From: Sutcliffiella horikoshii
Lineage (GTDB): Bacteria; Bacillota; Bacilli; Bacillales; Bacillaceae_I
NCBI RefSeq assembly: GCF_008180725.1
Contig: NZ_VTEV01000005.1
Location: 527,637-591,636 of the forward strand
Direction of reading: 5' to 3'
DNA: 64,000 nt
The position numbers were made by a program, and so were the translations under genes. The notes under the pieces are model-generated. The model saw only the letters and a program-made list of their open reading frames with translations. It ran no database searches and had not been told where the DNA came from. Below, piece after piece: positions 35,284 to 46,991 of this stretch. Position 1 is the first letter of the stretch. Every line of letters begins with the position of its first letter.

Positions 35284-37590
35284 CTATTGTTGAACCTTCG
35301 TCACAGGGGCAAATTTAGCCAATAGGCGTTTAATGCCTGTTGGGCTTGGGAATGCGATGTCGAGTTCCTTGCTGTCGCCATCACCTTTAACGCTGACAAC
35401 GGTGCCGACTCCCCATTTTTTATGTTCTGCTTTGTCTCCTACCATCCAGTCCAAGCTTTCTCCACCCGTTGCAGTCAGCCCGCGGGATGGTGCAGTGGTA
35501 CGGCGTGCGGTTTGTGAAGCAAGACTTGCCGCCCTTGCTCTTCCAGCAGAAGAATTACCTCCAAATGGTGAAGCAGAGCCGCCTCCAAAACTTGACCCGC
35601 GTCCACCAAATGGCGTTGGGCGGGATGTTGCTTCTTTGTTTTCTTCGCTTTCCAGTAATTCTTCCGGAATTTCTTTTATAAAACGGGAAGGCGGGTTGAT
35701 GTTCGTACGGCCGAACAGGGTACGCATCTGGGCGTTTGTGATGAACAGTTGCTTTTCAGCACGCGTGATTCCAACGTAAGCCAGACGGCGTTCCTCTTCC
35801 ATCTCTGCTTCTTCAAACAACGAACGGCTGTGAGGGAATACCCCTTCCTCCATTCCAATTAGAAATACAATAGGGAACTCTAGTCCTTTTGCAGCATGAA
35901 GTGTCATTAAAATAACGCCTTCCTGCTGAGCTGGATCTTCCTCGTCCAATTTATCAATATCAGCAACAAGCGCCAGGTCTGTAAGGAAAGCAACCAAGCT
36001 CTTGTCATCATATTTTTCTTCAAAATTCTTCGTTACAGACAAGAACTCATCGATGTTTTCCAGTCTGCTTTGGGATTCAATCGTTTTGTCAGCTTTCAGC
36101 ATTTCACGATAGCCTGACTTTTCAAGAACCTCTTCCACTAGTTCCGTCACAGAGATGTACTCTTGCATTTGAACATAGCCTTCAATCAGCGCACGGAACT
36201 CTTTCAATTGCGAAGTAGCACGGCCACTGACGCCAATCAGGTCTACTTCTGCAAGTGCCGTGAAGATGGAGATATCATGCTGTGCCGCGTAATTGGCAAT
36301 CTTATCAACGGTGGTTGCTCCAATGCCACGTTTCGGCACGTTGACAATTCGTTGCAAGCTGATGTCGTCGTCAGGATTGGCAATGAGGCGTAGATATGCC
36401 AGGATATCCTTGATCTCTTTGCGGTCGTAGAACTTTGTCCCACCAACGATTGTGTAGTTTATGTTGGACATGAGGAGCATTTCCTCCATCACACGGGACT
36501 GGGCGTTTGTACGGTACAGGATTGCGAAGTCGCCAAGCGTGCGTGTTGGGTCTTGTCGCATTAGTTCACGCATTTTGCCAACTACAAACTGTGCTTCAGA
36601 TTTCTCAGAATCAGCCTGATAGTGAATTATTTTTTGCCCTTCGTCATTTTCCGTCCAAAGGTTCTTCTTTTTACGGCCGATATTGTTTTCGATCACTCTG
36701 TTTGCCGCTTCTAGGATACGTTTGGTAGAACGATAATTCTGCTCAAGGAGCACGACTTCCGCGTTTGGATAATCTTTTTCAAAAGAAAGGATATTGGCGA
36801 TATCCGCTCCACGCCAGCGATAGATGGACTGATCAGAATCACCTACCACACAAAGGTTTTTCAAGCGGTCCGCCAAAAGGTTAACCAATGTATATTGCGC
36901 TCTGTTCGTATCCTGATACTCATCCACGTGAATGTACTGAAACTTTCGTTGGTAGTATTCGAGCACTTCCGGTACACGTTTAAAGAGATGGATGGTTGTC
37001 ATGATTAGATCGTCAAAATCAAGCGCTTGGTTCTTTTTCAGCCTCTTTTGATAGTCGGTATAGATTTCCGCTACTTGTTGCTCATAAGGACCAAGTGGCT
37101 GTTTTGCATATTGCTCCGGGTTCATCAGTTCATTTTTTGCAGAGCTGATGGTACCAAGGATGGTTCTCGGTTCAAACTTTTTCGGATCGATATTGCGGTC
37201 TTTTAAAATATTCTTGATGACAGACAACTGATCAGTCGTATCAAGAATAGTAAAATTGCGGTTAATTCCGATTCGGTCAATGTCACGGCGCAGGATTCGC
37301 ACGCACATGGAGTGGAATGTCGAGATCCAGATGTCTTCTGCAGCAGGTCCGAGCAGCTTTTCCACACGATCTTTCATTTCGCGGGCAGCTTTATTGGTAA
37401 AAGTAATCGCGAGGATATTCCAAGGCGCCACCTGTTTTTCCGCCATCAAATAGGCGATTCGATGCGTCAACACCTTGGTTTTTCCACTTCCCGCTCCGGC
37501 CATGATGAGTAAGGGTCCGTCCGTTTTTTTTACGGCTTCTTTTTGCATGGGGTTCAGTCCCTCAAGAAGCCTCTGACTTAAATATTGCAT
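35284..37590 (-). CDS. pcrA: ATP-dependent DNA helicase PcrA (UvrD family)
   Basis: 768 residues. It is a superfamily 1A 3'-5' helicase for repair, plasmid replication and removal of RecA filaments or stalled RNA polymerase. Walker A is AGAGSGKT at residues 31-38, motif [11 protein letters not shown], motif [20 protein letters not shown], motif [10 protein letters not shown], motif [15 protein letters not shown] and motif [12 protein letters not shown]. The C-terminal tail has a glycine/serine-rich linker and a Tudor-like domain ([17 protein letters not shown]) that contacts RNA polymerase in the family. Gap to pcrB 129 bp. Confidence 0.97.
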   Translation of the reverse strand: MQYLSQRLLEGLNPMQKEAVKKTDGPLLIMAGAGSGKTKVLTHRIAYLMAEKQVAPWNILAITFTNKAAREMKDRVEKLLGPAAEDIWISTFHSMCVRILRRDIDRIGINRNFTILDTTDQLSVIKNILKDRNIDPKKFEPRTILGTISSAKNELMNPEQYAKQPLGPYEQQVAEIYTDYQKRLKKNQALDFDDLIMTTIHLFKRVPEVLEYYQRKFQYIHVDEYQDTNRAQYTLVNLLADRLKNLCVVGDSDQSIYRWRGADIANILSFEKDYPNAEVVLLEQNYRSTKRILEAANRVIENNIGRKKKNLWTENDEGQKIIHYQADSEKSEAQFVVGKMRELMRQDPTRTLGDFAILYRTNAQSRVMEEMLLMSNINYTIVGGTKFYDRKEIKDILAYLRLIANPDDDISLQRIVNVPKRGIGATTVDKIANYAAQHDISIFTALAEVDLIGVSGRATSQLKEFRALIEGYVQMQEYISVTELVEEVLEKSGYREMLKADKTIESQSRLENIDEFLSVTKNFEEKYDDKSLVAFLTDLALVADIDKLDEEDPAQQEGVILMTLHAAKGLEFPIVFLIGMEEGVFPHSRSLFEEAEMEEERRLAYVGITRAEKQLFITNAQMRTLFGRTNINPPSRFIKEIPEELLESEENKEATSRPTPFGGRGSSFGGGSASPFGGNSSAGRARAASLASQTARRTTAPSRGLTATGGESLDWMVGDKAEHKKWGVGTVVSVKGDGDSKELDIAFPSPTGIKRLLAKFAPVTKVQQ

Positions 37591-37677
37591 ATTTTTTCAC
37601 CGTCCCAACAAACATATGTTCTTATTTTCTATCATACTAAAATGTGTAGTGAATTACTATTAGTTTTAGAATATTTG

Positions 37678-37712
37678 CATACACCGCTGTTGATTTCCAC
37701 AGCCGGAGATAT
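37678..37712. repeat. Fragment of the MITE-like element
   Basis: ACACCGCTGTTGATTTCCAC then AGCCGG matches one end of the element at 44695 (ACCGCTGTTGATTTCCGCAC), but the rest of the element is absent. It lies directly after pcrB. Confidence 0.6.
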
Positions 37713-37719
37713 CTTGCTA

Positions 37720-38412
37720 CTACTTATTTTTCACAGCATCAACTGTCTTCAGTGCTACTTTTAAGTTATCATAAACTGCATTCCCTACTACGACGGTATC
37801 TGCGTATGCTGCCATTTCTTTAGCGCGTTCTGCTGATGAAATGCCGCCTCCGTAGAACAGTTGCGTTTTTTCTAACGTTTGTTTTGCCGCCTGGACCATT
37901 TCTACGTCCCCGTACGTACCACTATATTCTAAGTAAAAGATAGGCAGATTAAACATTTTCTCTGCTAGTCTTGCATAAGCGATGACATCTTCTTGGTCGA
38001 GATCTGTGTTTGCTTCTGTCAGCTTGGCAGCCTTGCAATCAGCATTCAGAATGCAATATCCTTCTGCCACGATCTCCTCCCAGTTCATAATATCGCCGTA
38101 TTCTTTTAACGCTTCTATGTGAAGGTCCGTGACCCATTCTGTCTTTCTGCTGTTCAGCACACTTGGGATAAAATAAAAATCAAATCCCGGTGTGACCGAT
38201 TCTATGGTGGAAACCTCCAATGCACATGGCAACGAATATCTTCGCACCCTGCTCATCAGGCTCAGCACATTGTCGAGTGTGACCCCGTCCGTACCGCCGA
38301 CTAGAATTGCATCGGTTCCGGATTCACACACAAGCTCTAAATCTTCGTCCGATATCTCTTTATTAGGATCCAATTTAAAAACGTGCTTCCACTCACGTAT
38401 TTCCATTAACAC
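37720..38412 (-). CDS. pcrB: Heptaprenylglyceryl phosphate synthase PcrB
   Basis: 230 residues, standard length. It is a TIM-barrel enzyme joining heptaprenyl diphosphate to glycerol-1-phosphate, an archaea-like ether lipid step. Signatures are [48 protein letters not shown] and the phosphate-binding [16 protein letters not shown]. The start is a GTG at 38412 (GGGGG 9 bp upstream), with an ATG two codons on as alternative. It is the first gene of the pcrB-pcrA-ligA-camS unit. Confidence 0.95.
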   Translation of the reverse strand: MLMEIREWKHVFKLDPNKEISDEDLELVCESGTDAILVGGTDGVTLDNVLSLMSRVRRYSLPCALEVSTIESVTPGFDFYFIPSVLNSRKTEWVTDLHIEALKEYGDIMNWEEIVAEGYCILNADCKAAKLTEANTDLDQEDVIAYARLAEKMFNLPIFYLEYSGTYGDVEMVQAAKQTLEKTQLFYGGGISSAERAKEMAAYADTVVVGNAVYDNLKVALKTVDAVKNK

Positions 38413-38681
38413 TGCAAACGTCCCCCATTCTAATTTTCCATTCCCCTATTATAGCAAAATCCCAGCTAATACGAAAAAGAGAAACGGAGATTGTCGACTG
38501 GAAGTTACGATCTTTTCCGGTAGACCAAAAGTTTTTTTCCTCTGGGCTGTTATTTCTTTCGTGTAGCGGGGAATTACATAACTAACATCTTTAGTCGTAC
38601 TTAGGAAAATAGTTGTTTTTTTAATAGATGGATGCATAACGAAGTCGCTTCAAAATATGATGTGATAAGGAGGTGTCCAAC

Positions 38682-38843
38682 ATGCCAATGTGGCTATGGT
38701 TTGTTATTGGCTTCGCTATTCTTTTGCTGTTTGGTGCTCTTGTGGACCATTTTGGGAAAAAAAGAAGGAGGTCGGCTGACTCTGCTTCGCTCTCTCAATC
38801 AGTCGATCAAGTAAAACCAAACCAGGATACGTTTTTTAGGTGA
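38682..38843 (+). CDS. Small single-pass membrane protein
   Basis: 53 residues. AAGGAGGTG lies 8 bp before the ATG, a strong site, and the frame closes with TGA at 38841-38843. The sequence is one hydrophobic segment (WLWFVIGFAILLLFGALV, residues 4-21) followed by a basic patch GKKRRR and a polar tail, so the C-terminus should face the cytosol. I do not recognise a family. It diverges from pcrB and is followed by a hairpin. The strong ribosome site and the positive-inside pattern argue that it is expressed. Confidence 0.7.
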   Translation: MPMWLWFVIGFAILLLFGALVDHFGKKRRRSADSASLSQSVDQVKPNQDTFFR

Positions 38844-38878
38844 TGCACGGTTTGTTAAGGGACTTTGCTTTTGGATGG

Positions 38879-38905
38879 AACCGCTTCTTAATAAGAGGCG
38901 GTTAT
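38879..38905 (+). terminator. Terminator-like hairpin after the small membrane protein gene
   Basis: AACCGCTTCTTAATAAGAGGCGGTT folds with one G-T pair and is followed by the weak tract ATTTGTTGTTT, 35 bp after the stop. Confidence 0.6.
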
Positions 38906-38959
38906 TTGTTGTTTGATCGGTGGAGGGTGTAGTCTCTATGACCATTTTTAGGCTTTTCT

Positions 38960-39455
38960 TTACGATTTGAATGTATAGAACCGTTCTATTAGACTTTTCT
39001 TGCTGGTTTTCTTTGTGTTCGGGCGTATAGAACCGTTCTATTAGACTTTTCTTGCGGGATCCCCCTCTGTTCGGGCGAATAGAACCGTTCTATTAGACTT
39101 TTCTTGCGGGATCTCTCTCTGTTCGGGCGTATAGAACCGTTCTATTAGACTTTTCTTGCGGGATCCCTCTCTGTTCGGGCGTATAGAACCGTTCTATTAG
39201 ACTTTTCTTGCGGGATCCCTCTCTGGTCGGGCGTATAGAACCGTTCTATTAGACTTTTCTTGCGGGATCCCTCTCTGGTCGGGCGAATAGAACCGTTCTA
39301 TTAGACTTTTCTTGCGGGATCCCTCTCTGTTCGGGCGAATAGAACCGTTCTATTAGACTTTTCTTGCGGGATCCCTCTCTGGTCGGGCGTATAGAACCGT
39401 TCTATTAGACTTTTCTTGCGGGATCCCCCTCTGTTCGGGCGTATAGAATGTTGCC
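38960..39455. repeat. Array 11: ten copies of a 52-bp repeat with a TAGAACCGTTCTA dyad
   Basis: GAACCGTTC (last copy GAATG) begins at 38978, 39030, 39082, 39134, 39186, 39238, 39290, 39342, 39394 and 39446: nine steps of exactly 52 bp. Each unit is TAGAACCGTTCTA, then TTAGACTTTTCTTGCGGGAT, then CCCTCTCTGTTCGGGCGTA; variation is a few bases per unit. It fills the 666-bp gap between the small membrane protein gene and yerC, which are convergent. Confidence 0.97.
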
Positions 39456-39461
39456 CCCTAT

Positions 39462-39496
39462 AAAAAATAGCCCGCTGCACTCCAGCGCAGCGGGCC
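39462..39496 (-). terminator. Terminator after yerC
   Basis: Minus strand GCCCGCTGC-N7-GCAGCGGGC followed by TATTTTTTA, 14 bp after the stop. Confidence 0.93.
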
Positions 39497-39509
39497 ACCT
39501 TAAAACTTT

Positions 39510-39821
39510 TTACACTTCTTTTGTCTTCTTTTCTTCTGCAATACGCTCCAGGGCCATCTCGTAAGCATCGTTACCGTAATTCAGGCAACGCTTCACACGG
39601 GAGATGGTCGCAGTACTTGCACCAGTTTCTGTTTCGATTTTATGATACGTGAAACCTTCTCTCAGCATTCTTGCCACCTCTAGGCGCTGTGCTAAAGATT
39701 GGATTTCATTGATGGTACAGAGGTCATCGAAAAATCGATAGCACTCTTCCATGTCTTTTAAAGAAAGAATAGATTCAAAAAGTTGATCCAGTTCTTTTCC
39801 GCGTAGTTTATTGATTTGCAT
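39510..39821 (-). CDS. yerC: YerC/YecD family TrpR-like DNA-binding protein
   Basis: 103 residues. It is a helical TrpR-type DNA-binding protein of the YerC/YecD family. CTINEIQSLAQRLEVARML is the conserved core helix, and YHKIETETGASTATISRVKR the helix-turn-helix with the recognition helix TATISRVKR. The regulatory target is unknown. It is the last gene of yerA-yerB-yerC (gap of 27 bp to yerB) and has its own terminator, the order known from B. subtilis. Confidence 0.92.
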   Translation of the reverse strand: MQINKLRGKELDQLFESILSLKDMEECYRFFDDLCTINEIQSLAQRLEVARMLREGFTYHKIETETGASTATISRVKRCLNYGNDAYEMALERIAEEKKTKEV

Positions 39822-39848
39822 GTTTGATTTCTCCTTTGCTTATTAAGA

Positions 39849-40901
39849 CTAGTATATGACCTTATTGAAATCTGGAATAATCTGAATCCACGTTTTACCA
39901 GGGACAAGTGGGACCTGTTCACCGTTTTTGTAGGGAAGAATCTTCCCGTCCACCGATTTCCATTCTACATCGAAGCGCTCTCCATTTTGAATGAGCACCC
40001 CGTTGCCGCCTGAGGTAATATCAATTTCCCTCCTGCCTTGTTTATCGACCACAAGATGAGTCGCTTCTACAAGGAACACATTATGTGCAACAATCGCTTC
40101 CTTTGTATCAAGGTCCGTGTGTTTCACGCCGCCGCTATAACGGACGTATGCTTTTTTCTCAGCATCATATTTATATTCAACATGTGTTGCCTGCCTGGAT
40201 GAGTATTCAATTTTTACGTGCTCTAAAGAGGTGGCTTCATGAGGATTGATTTGCCCTTTTTTCAAAAATGTGAAAGGTGCGACCTCCGCTTGTGTCTCAT
40301 AATTTAGCTGCTTTGCGCCTTTTTGGATATTTGCAGAACTGATGTATGAATTATGCGGCGCCTTGCGGAAACTCGCTCGTTTGAAAAGTGTTCCGTCATA
40401 GGTCAGACCGTTTATTCCATCTACTTCTCCTGCTTGTATCTTTTCTTTGGCACCAGGACTCCAACCATGAAATACATACAAGGCGTCATAGGCTTTTGCC
40501 AGGTCTACAAAATAGGCTCTTGAACTTCTGACAGGCCCGACTGTTTCAGGCATTTCACTGTGGAAAATAGCAAGAAGCCTGGTTATGTCGCCTTCTGCCA
40601 GCACTTCATAAACAACATCTGCTTTATGCAAACCAGACTGCGGCCTAGCTTTTATATCATTGTTCACCATTACCGCAACCGGACGGGCATCAATTTTCTC
40701 CGCCACCATTTCTCCACTTAACGGCGCTTGCTCCGTCAGTTCAGAAACCTCTGTTCCCACCTGCTCTTCTTCTTCTATCGCTACTTTCGTGGTCTCTTCA
40801 CTTTGCTCTTGACTAGTTTCAACGTTTTTTTCATTGTTGGTTTGACAGCCTGTCAACATTAGCATAAGGCTTGCCAATAGCAACATCTTATTCCTACTCA
40901 T
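39849..40901 (-). CDS. yerB: YerB lipoprotein (DUF3048)
   Basis: 350 residues. The signal LLLASLMLMLTGCQ has lipobox LMLTGC. A glutamate/threonine-rich linker (about residues 25-60) is followed by two DUF3048-type regions: RPVAVMVNNDIKARPQSGLH, DVVYEVLAEGDITRLLAIF and VGPVRSSRAYFVDLAKAYDA, then AFTFLKKG-like strands and a C-terminal VEWKSVDGKILPYKNGEQV. The function is unknown and probably extracytoplasmic. The ribosome site is weak at the ATG 40901; an ATG four codons on is possible. It lies 45 bp after yerA. Confidence 0.88.
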   Translation of the reverse strand: MSRNKMLLLASLMLMLTGCQTNNEKNVETSQEQSEETTKVAIEEEEQVGTEVSELTEQAPLSGEMVAEKIDARPVAVMVNNDIKARPQSGLHKADVVYEVLAEGDITRLLAIFHSEMPETVGPVRSSRAYFVDLAKAYDALYVFHGWSPGAKEKIQAGEVDGINGLTYDGTLFKRASFRKAPHNSYISSANIQKGAKQLNYETQAEVAPFTFLKKGQINPHEATSLEHVKIEYSSRQATHVEYKYDAEKKAYVRYSGGVKHTDLDTKEAIVAHNVFLVEATHLVVDKQGRREIDITSGGNGVLIQNGERFDVEWKSVDGKILPYKNGEQVPLVPGKTWIQIIPDFNKVIY

Positions 40902-40946
40902 CCTAACATAAACACAACCTTTAGTATTTTTACATACTTTTATATT

Positions 40947-42692
40947 TTAACGCATTATTGACGGAAAGAGTACCGTTTTATTCATCACATCGTATATTCC
41001 TCTAGGTGTTATTCTAATATAGGGAAGATGTGTAGATGATAAAAATAATAATGTATAGATAGGATCATTGAAACTGTAGCCTCTTTCAAACAACTGATTT
41101 CGCAGTTCTGTTTCCTGCTTCATCAAGTCTTCCATGCTACAATCTGATAATCCACCTGCAAGCGGTAATGGGATGTCGCAAATGACTTCTCCATCTTCCA
41201 CCAGCACCATTCCCCCTCCCAAGTCTTTCATATGTTGGAAGGCTTTTACCATGGCGCTCTTGTCTTTCCCTATCAGAACGATATCTCCTGTATTGGAATA
41301 GGAACTCGCAAACCCTTGAACATGTGTCCCGAACCCTTTTAGAATTGTGTTCACGCGCCATTTTCCTTTACGATCAATTAGCATAAGATACGACTGATCA
41401 TGAGAAGTCGACAGGCTGTCACCTGACACATCCACAGAGATAGTATATGGCTTAATGATTACTTCGTTGACCATTTCCATCCCAAGCGCCATAGAAAATT
41501 GCAGATCATCCATACTTAAATTCCACTCGAGTTTCATTGGCTCTAAGCCAAGTTCAGACCAATTCTGGGCAGGAAAAGCTCCCTTGACCTGTTCATTGTC
41601 CCTAGTGACCCACTGGCCTTTGGAAAGGACGGAAACGGGAGTCGGTTCTTCTTTTGCCTTCAGGAAGTTGATGTTTGCTATCCGGCCAGGGGCAATGCTA
41701 CCGTGCAACTTATCCATTGCAAAATGTTTTGCTGCATTATAGGAAGCCATCCGGTATGCCTCTATTGCCGGCACTCCTTTGTCTAGGGCAATGGCGATGG
41801 TCCGGTCTATGACACCGCTTTCATAAAAGCTCGGTGTGGAGCCGTCTGTATTGAAGAAGGTTTGATCATAGTAATGAACACCTGAAGCTTCAAGCTCTTC
41901 TAAAATTAATGGTAGGTCGGGTCTGATTGACGAATAGCGCAAGGAAGCATGATACCCCTGTGAAATTCGTTTAATTACATCCGCTCCATTCATCGCCTCA
42001 TGGTCACTGTGAATGCCAAGCAGCTGCATTTTGGTCAGTGTCTTTTCCGAAGCACCAGGAAAATGCCCTTCCACTGGCTTTTTGCGTGCATTCGCTTCTT
42101 GGACCCAATGTAAAATTAAATCGTCCCCCGCCATTAATTTCGGCCAAGCTGTCAATTCCCCTCCCTGCATAACAAGAGGGTGATCTAGCCAACTTTTCAT
42201 ATTTGGAGTCGAGAAAATTTCGTCCTCATTTTTTATCTCCGTCTGCGCATCAAATCGGCACCACCAATACATCGTCGCAGCAGTTTTGTTCAATTCTCCT
42301 ATAAAAGAAAACGCTTTCTTTTTTGACATCTGTAAAGTAAGCATCAAGTTGTCATTAACGAAGGTGGTTGTTCCTAATTTAGATGCATATTGAGCAAACG
42401 ACAGGGGATTATAAAGTTGAAACGGATGAACATGCGGTTCAATGTAACCCGGTACTAGGTAGTACGATTCACAATTAACCATTTCCGTGTTTTCAGTATT
42501 TGTAGGTAGCTGGTCCCCTACATAGACAATTCGATCTTCATGGACCCAGATATTTGCCGTCATCCACGTTTTTAATTGCACATTTAAGTATGTTGCATTC
42601 GTCAGAACCAAGGTTGGTGCCTGTTTCCCATCAATCACGGCAACCTGTTCTCGTATTTTTTTGTTTTTCCATCTATATGCTTGTTCATGCAT
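40947..42692 (-). CDS. yerA: YerA, adenine-deaminase-like amidohydrolase
   Basis: 581 residues, the length of the YerA/adenine deaminase group. The amidohydrolase metal motif appears as GYIEPHVHPFQLYNP near residue 80. GEHFPGAS-like VEGHFPGASEKTL, GIHSDHEAMNGADV and FFNTDGSTPS follow, and the C-terminal region AVDVSGDSLSTSHDQ-like has the family fold. It may deaminate adenine, but YerA proteins are divergent and the substrate is not established. It is the first gene of yerA-yerB-yerC and lies beside the pur operon. Confidence 0.85.
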   Translation of the reverse strand: MHEQAYRWKNKKIREQVAVIDGKQAPTLVLTNATYLNVQLKTWMTANIWVHEDRIVYVGDQLPTNTENTEMVNCESYYLVPGYIEPHVHPFQLYNPLSFAQYASKLGTTTFVNDNLMLTLQMSKKKAFSFIGELNKTAATMYWWCRFDAQTEIKNEDEIFSTPNMKSWLDHPLVMQGGELTAWPKLMAGDDLILHWVQEANARKKPVEGHFPGASEKTLTKMQLLGIHSDHEAMNGADVIKRISQGYHASLRYSSIRPDLPLILEELEASGVHYYDQTFFNTDGSTPSFYESGVIDRTIAIALDKGVPAIEAYRMASYNAAKHFAMDKLHGSIAPGRIANINFLKAKEEPTPVSVLSKGQWVTRDNEQVKGAFPAQNWSELGLEPMKLEWNLSMDDLQFSMALGMEMVNEVIIKPYTISVDVSGDSLSTSHDQSYLMLIDRKGKWRVNTILKGFGTHVQGFASSYSNTGDIVLIGKDKSAMVKAFQHMKDLGGGMVLVEDGEVICDIPLPLAGGLSDCSMEDLMKQETELRNQLFERGYSFNDPIYTLLFLSSTHLPYIRITPRGIYDVMNKTVLFPSIMR

Positions 42693-42895
42693 GATTTATC
42701 ACCCACTCTTTGTGAGATTGTATCTTTGTCTTTGTCACATCTGTATGGTTCATTTAGTGAATATTATTTTGATATAACCTCTTTTTACCATGTTACCACA
42801 ACACAGTTTTGCTTGCATCACCGTTCTTGATAATTATGTGAAAATTAATGCAATTTAGCGCTTTAACTCAAGAAAATTTATACGTTGGAGGGATT

Positions 42896-43213
42896 ATGAT
42901 GAAAGTAAGACCAAATATCAGCATCATCAATGCAATGATTCGCATCACTGCAGGGTTTGCTACACTGGCGTGGATTACAAGCAAAATGGTTCGACGTCCC
43001 AACCGAGACTCCTACAAACTTGTCGCACTCCTTGCAGGCATGAAAATCGCTGAAGGCATCCTGCGCTACTGCCCGCTAACAGCAGGCTTCGAACGCTTCC
43101 AAGAATACCGCAACGACCACAACAGCGAAAACAACCACTACAACTTCGACTTCGAAGACTTCGAAGCCAAAGCAAACGGCGACGGTGGAGCCGACTCTTA
43201 CAACCCTTCTTGA
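42896..43213 (+). CDS. Small membrane protein of the DUF2892 (YgaP-like) family
   Basis: 105 residues. GGAGGG lies 3-6 bp before two tandem ATG codons (42896 and 42899); upstream in-frame codons to 42848 have no site. VRPNISIINAMIRITAGFAT resembles the DUF2892 family, with two short hydrophobic segments (about residues 14-33 and 46-64). The C-terminus is polar and acidic (NFDFEDFEAKANGDGG). Function unknown. It is divergent from yerA and ends just before a strong palindrome that can serve as its terminator. Confidence 0.7.
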   Translation: MMKVRPNISIINAMIRITAGFATLAWITSKMVRRPNRDSYKLVALLAGMKIAEGILRYCPLTAGFERFQEYRNDHNSENNHYNFDFEDFEAKANGDGGADSYNPS

Positions 43214-43225
43214 GGGGGAGAGGAT

Positions 43226-43290
43226 AAAAAAAACACCTTTGGGGGTCAGACCCCCAAAGGGTTTTCGTCACTCACGTCGAACAATATAAG
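43226..43290 (-). terminator. Terminator after purD, part of the GGGGTCAGACCCC palindrome family (copy 2)
   Basis: CCTTTGGGGGT-CAG-ACCCCCAAAGG (43236-43260) is an 11-bp perfect stem; on the minus strand it is followed by TGTTTTTTTT. The right flank, CACTCACGTCGAACAATATA (43270-43289), resembles the flank of copies 4 and 5. It can also end the DUF2892 gene on the plus strand. Confidence 0.85.
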
Positions 43291-43302
43291 GAGGTATGAA
43301 TA

Positions 43303-44824
<1,522 letters not shown>

Positions 44825-44874
44825 ACCGTTCTTAAAAAATCAAAGTCTTGCTTTTACCAAAAAACATTTTTTCC

Positions 44875-46404
44875 TCAATGTTTAAAATGTCTCATTCCCG
44901 TAAACACCATCGCAATACCGTATTCATCGGCTTTTTTGATGGAGTCTTCGTCTTTGATGGAGCCGCCGGGTTGGATGATGGCAGTGACGCCGGCTTTTGC
45001 TGCTGCTTCGACGGTGTCGTTCATTGGGAAGAAGGCGTCTGATCCCAGCGCGGAGCCTACCGCTTTTTCGCCAGCTTGCTCAATGGCAATTTTCGCTGCA
45101 CCTACACGGTTCATCTGTCCTGCACCAACACCGACAGTCTGCCCTTCTTTTGCAAGCACGATGGCATTGGATTTCACATGCTTCACCACTTTCCATGCAA
45201 GTTTCAGGTCTGCCCACTCTTGCTCCGTCGGCTCGCGTTTCGTTGGAATAGTAACCGTCGCGTCTTCCAAGCCAAACTGATCCTCATCTTGCACCAACAA
45301 TCCTCCGCGAACGGATACCATGCGAGATTGCATCACGCCTGCCCCGTTCATATCAACCAATAACAATCTGATATTCTTTTTCTGCTTCAATACTGCCAAC
45401 GCATCCTCACTAAAGGACGGTGCAATGACAATCTCTAAGAACAATTCATGTAAAAGTTCTGCCGTTTCTTTGTCTACTTCTGTATTGAAGGCGATGATGC
45501 CACCGAAAATGGAAACAGGATCTGCTTCATATGCACGGCGGTATGCTTCCACCGTTGTTGCGCCAGTGCCCACGCCGCAAGGGTTCATATGCTTGACTGC
45601 AACTACTGCAGGGTCTTTGAATTCTTTTACAATCTGCAATGCCGCATCTGCATCATTGATATTGTTGTAGGATAATTCTTTTCCGTGTAGTTGCTCTGCT
45701 GATGCAATTGCAAATTCGGACGCTAACGGTGCTTGGTAGAATGCTGCTTGTTGATGCGGGTTCTCTCCGTAACGCAAGTCTTGTTTTTTCTCAAACGTAA
45801 CGGTCAATGATTCTGGATGCTTCTCTTCCACTGCTTCTGTCAAATAGTTAGAGATCATTGCATCATAGGCTGCTGTATGGCGGAATACTTTTGCAGCAAG
45901 TCGACGGCGTGTTGCCACCTCCACTTTTCCGCTTTCTTTTAGCTCGGCAATGACTCCCTCATAGTCTGTAGGGTCTACTAATACCGCCACGTCCTTATGA
46001 TTCTTTGCTGCTGAACGAAGCATCGTTGGGCCGCCAATATCAATGTTTTCAATCGCATCTTCAAACGTGGAATCCGCTTTAGAGATCGTTTCTTTAAATG
46101 GGTAAAGGTTCACCACAACCAAATCGATCGGAGTTATTCCGTGCTCCTCTAGTTGCGCTTGATGACTTTCGTTGTCACGCATGGCCAATAATCCACCATG
46201 GATCATCGGGTGCAAGGTTTTTACACGTCCATCCAGGATTTCTGGGAAGCCTGTTACATCAGAAATACCAATTACTTTCACACCATTATCCTGCAATACT
46301 TTTTTTGTGCCGCCGGTAGAGATAACCTCTACACCTAGATCCACTAATTGTTGTACAAATGGGACGATGCCCTCTTTATTGGAAACACTCACTAATGCTC
46401 TCAT
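44875..46404 (-). CDS. purH: AICAR transformylase / IMP cyclohydrolase
   Basis: 509 residues, standard length. It is a bifunctional enzyme for the last two steps to IMP. The N-terminal MGS-like IMP cyclohydrolase begins [19 protein letters not shown], with [16 protein letters not shown] and [16 protein letters not shown]. The transformylase part has [29 protein letters not shown] and [18 protein letters not shown]. The ATG overlaps the purN stop as ATGA. Confidence 0.97.
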   Translation of the reverse strand: MRALVSVSNKEGIVPFVQQLVDLGVEVISTGGTKKVLQDNGVKVIGISDVTGFPEILDGRVKTLHPMIHGGLLAMRDNESHQAQLEEHGITPIDLVVVNLYPFKETISKADSTFEDAIENIDIGGPTMLRSAAKNHKDVAVLVDPTDYEGVIAELKESGKVEVATRRRLAAKVFRHTAAYDAMISNYLTEAVEEKHPESLTVTFEKKQDLRYGENPHQQAAFYQAPLASEFAIASAEQLHGKELSYNNINDADAALQIVKEFKDPAVVAVKHMNPCGVGTGATTVEAYRRAYEADPVSIFGGIIAFNTEVDKETAELLHELFLEIVIAPSFSEDALAVLKQKKNIRLLLVDMNGAGVMQSRMVSVRGGLLVQDEDQFGLEDATVTIPTKREPTEQEWADLKLAWKVVKHVKSNAIVLAKEGQTVGVGAGQMNRVGAAKIAIEQAGEKAVGSALGSDAFFPMNDTVEAAAKAGVTAIIQPGGSIKDEDSIKKADEYGIAMVFTGMRHFKH

Positions 46405-46991
46405 CGTATCGCTGCCTCTCCTTTGATTGAAAAAAGTTGTTGTAAGGTTTTTGGGTAAAATGAATGTTCTACCTCATGAATTTTTTTCTCTACTGTTTCT
46501 CGCGTATCATCTTGGCCAATTTCAATTGCTTGTTGCGCAATAATTGGTCCTGTGTCCATCCCTTCATCGACAAAATGAATGGTCACTCCTGTTAATTTCA
46601 CACCATACTCGAGCGCTTGACCAACTGCATCCAGGCCTGGAAACGCTGGTAAAATGGAAGGATGGATGTTAACGATTTTCCCTTTATAAGCGTTAAGCAG
46701 CGTCGGTCCAATAAGACGCATATAGCCTGCCAACACAATAAAATCTATTTCATATCTTTTTAACTCCAAGAGGATATGCTCTTCAAATTCTTGTTTTGTT
46801 TTATAGCTTTTAGGAGCAAATGCGAAATAGGGAATGTCCGCTGCAGTTGCACGTTCGACTACATATGCACCGGGCTTGTCGCATACAAGTAAAGCCGGCG
46901 TGGCATCGAGCAACCCGTTGCGACACGCATCCGATATCGCCTGAAAATTGGAGCCGCTCCCTGATGCAAAGATGGCTATTCTTGTTGTCAT
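46401..46991 (-). CDS. purN: Phosphoribosylglycinamide formyltransferase (folate-dependent)
   Basis: 196 residues. It transfers formyl from 10-formyl-THF to GAR (step 3). [34 protein letters not shown], the catalytic [18 protein letters not shown] with its NxHPS motif, and [20 protein letters not shown] are the family signatures. It overlaps purM and purH by 4 bp each (ATGA). Confidence 0.97.
   Translation of the reverse strand: MTTRIAIFASGSGSNFQAISDACRNGLLDATPALLVCDKPGAYVVERATAADIPYFAFAPKSYKTKQEFEEHILLELKRYEIDFIVLAGYMRLIGPTLLNAYKGKIVNIHPSILPAFPGLDAVGQALEYGVKLTGVTIHFVDEGMDTGPIIAQQAIEIGQDDTRETVEKKIHEVEHSFYPKTLQQLFSIKGEAAIR

Noticed and set aside
38960-39455. CRISPR-like look of the ten-copy 52-bp array
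   Set aside because: The whole 52-bp unit is repeated with only a few substitutions; there are no distinct spacers and no cas genes.
39301-39498. 65-residue minus-strand frame through array 11
   Set aside because: 52 is not a multiple of 3, so successive units fall in different frames; no ribosome site.
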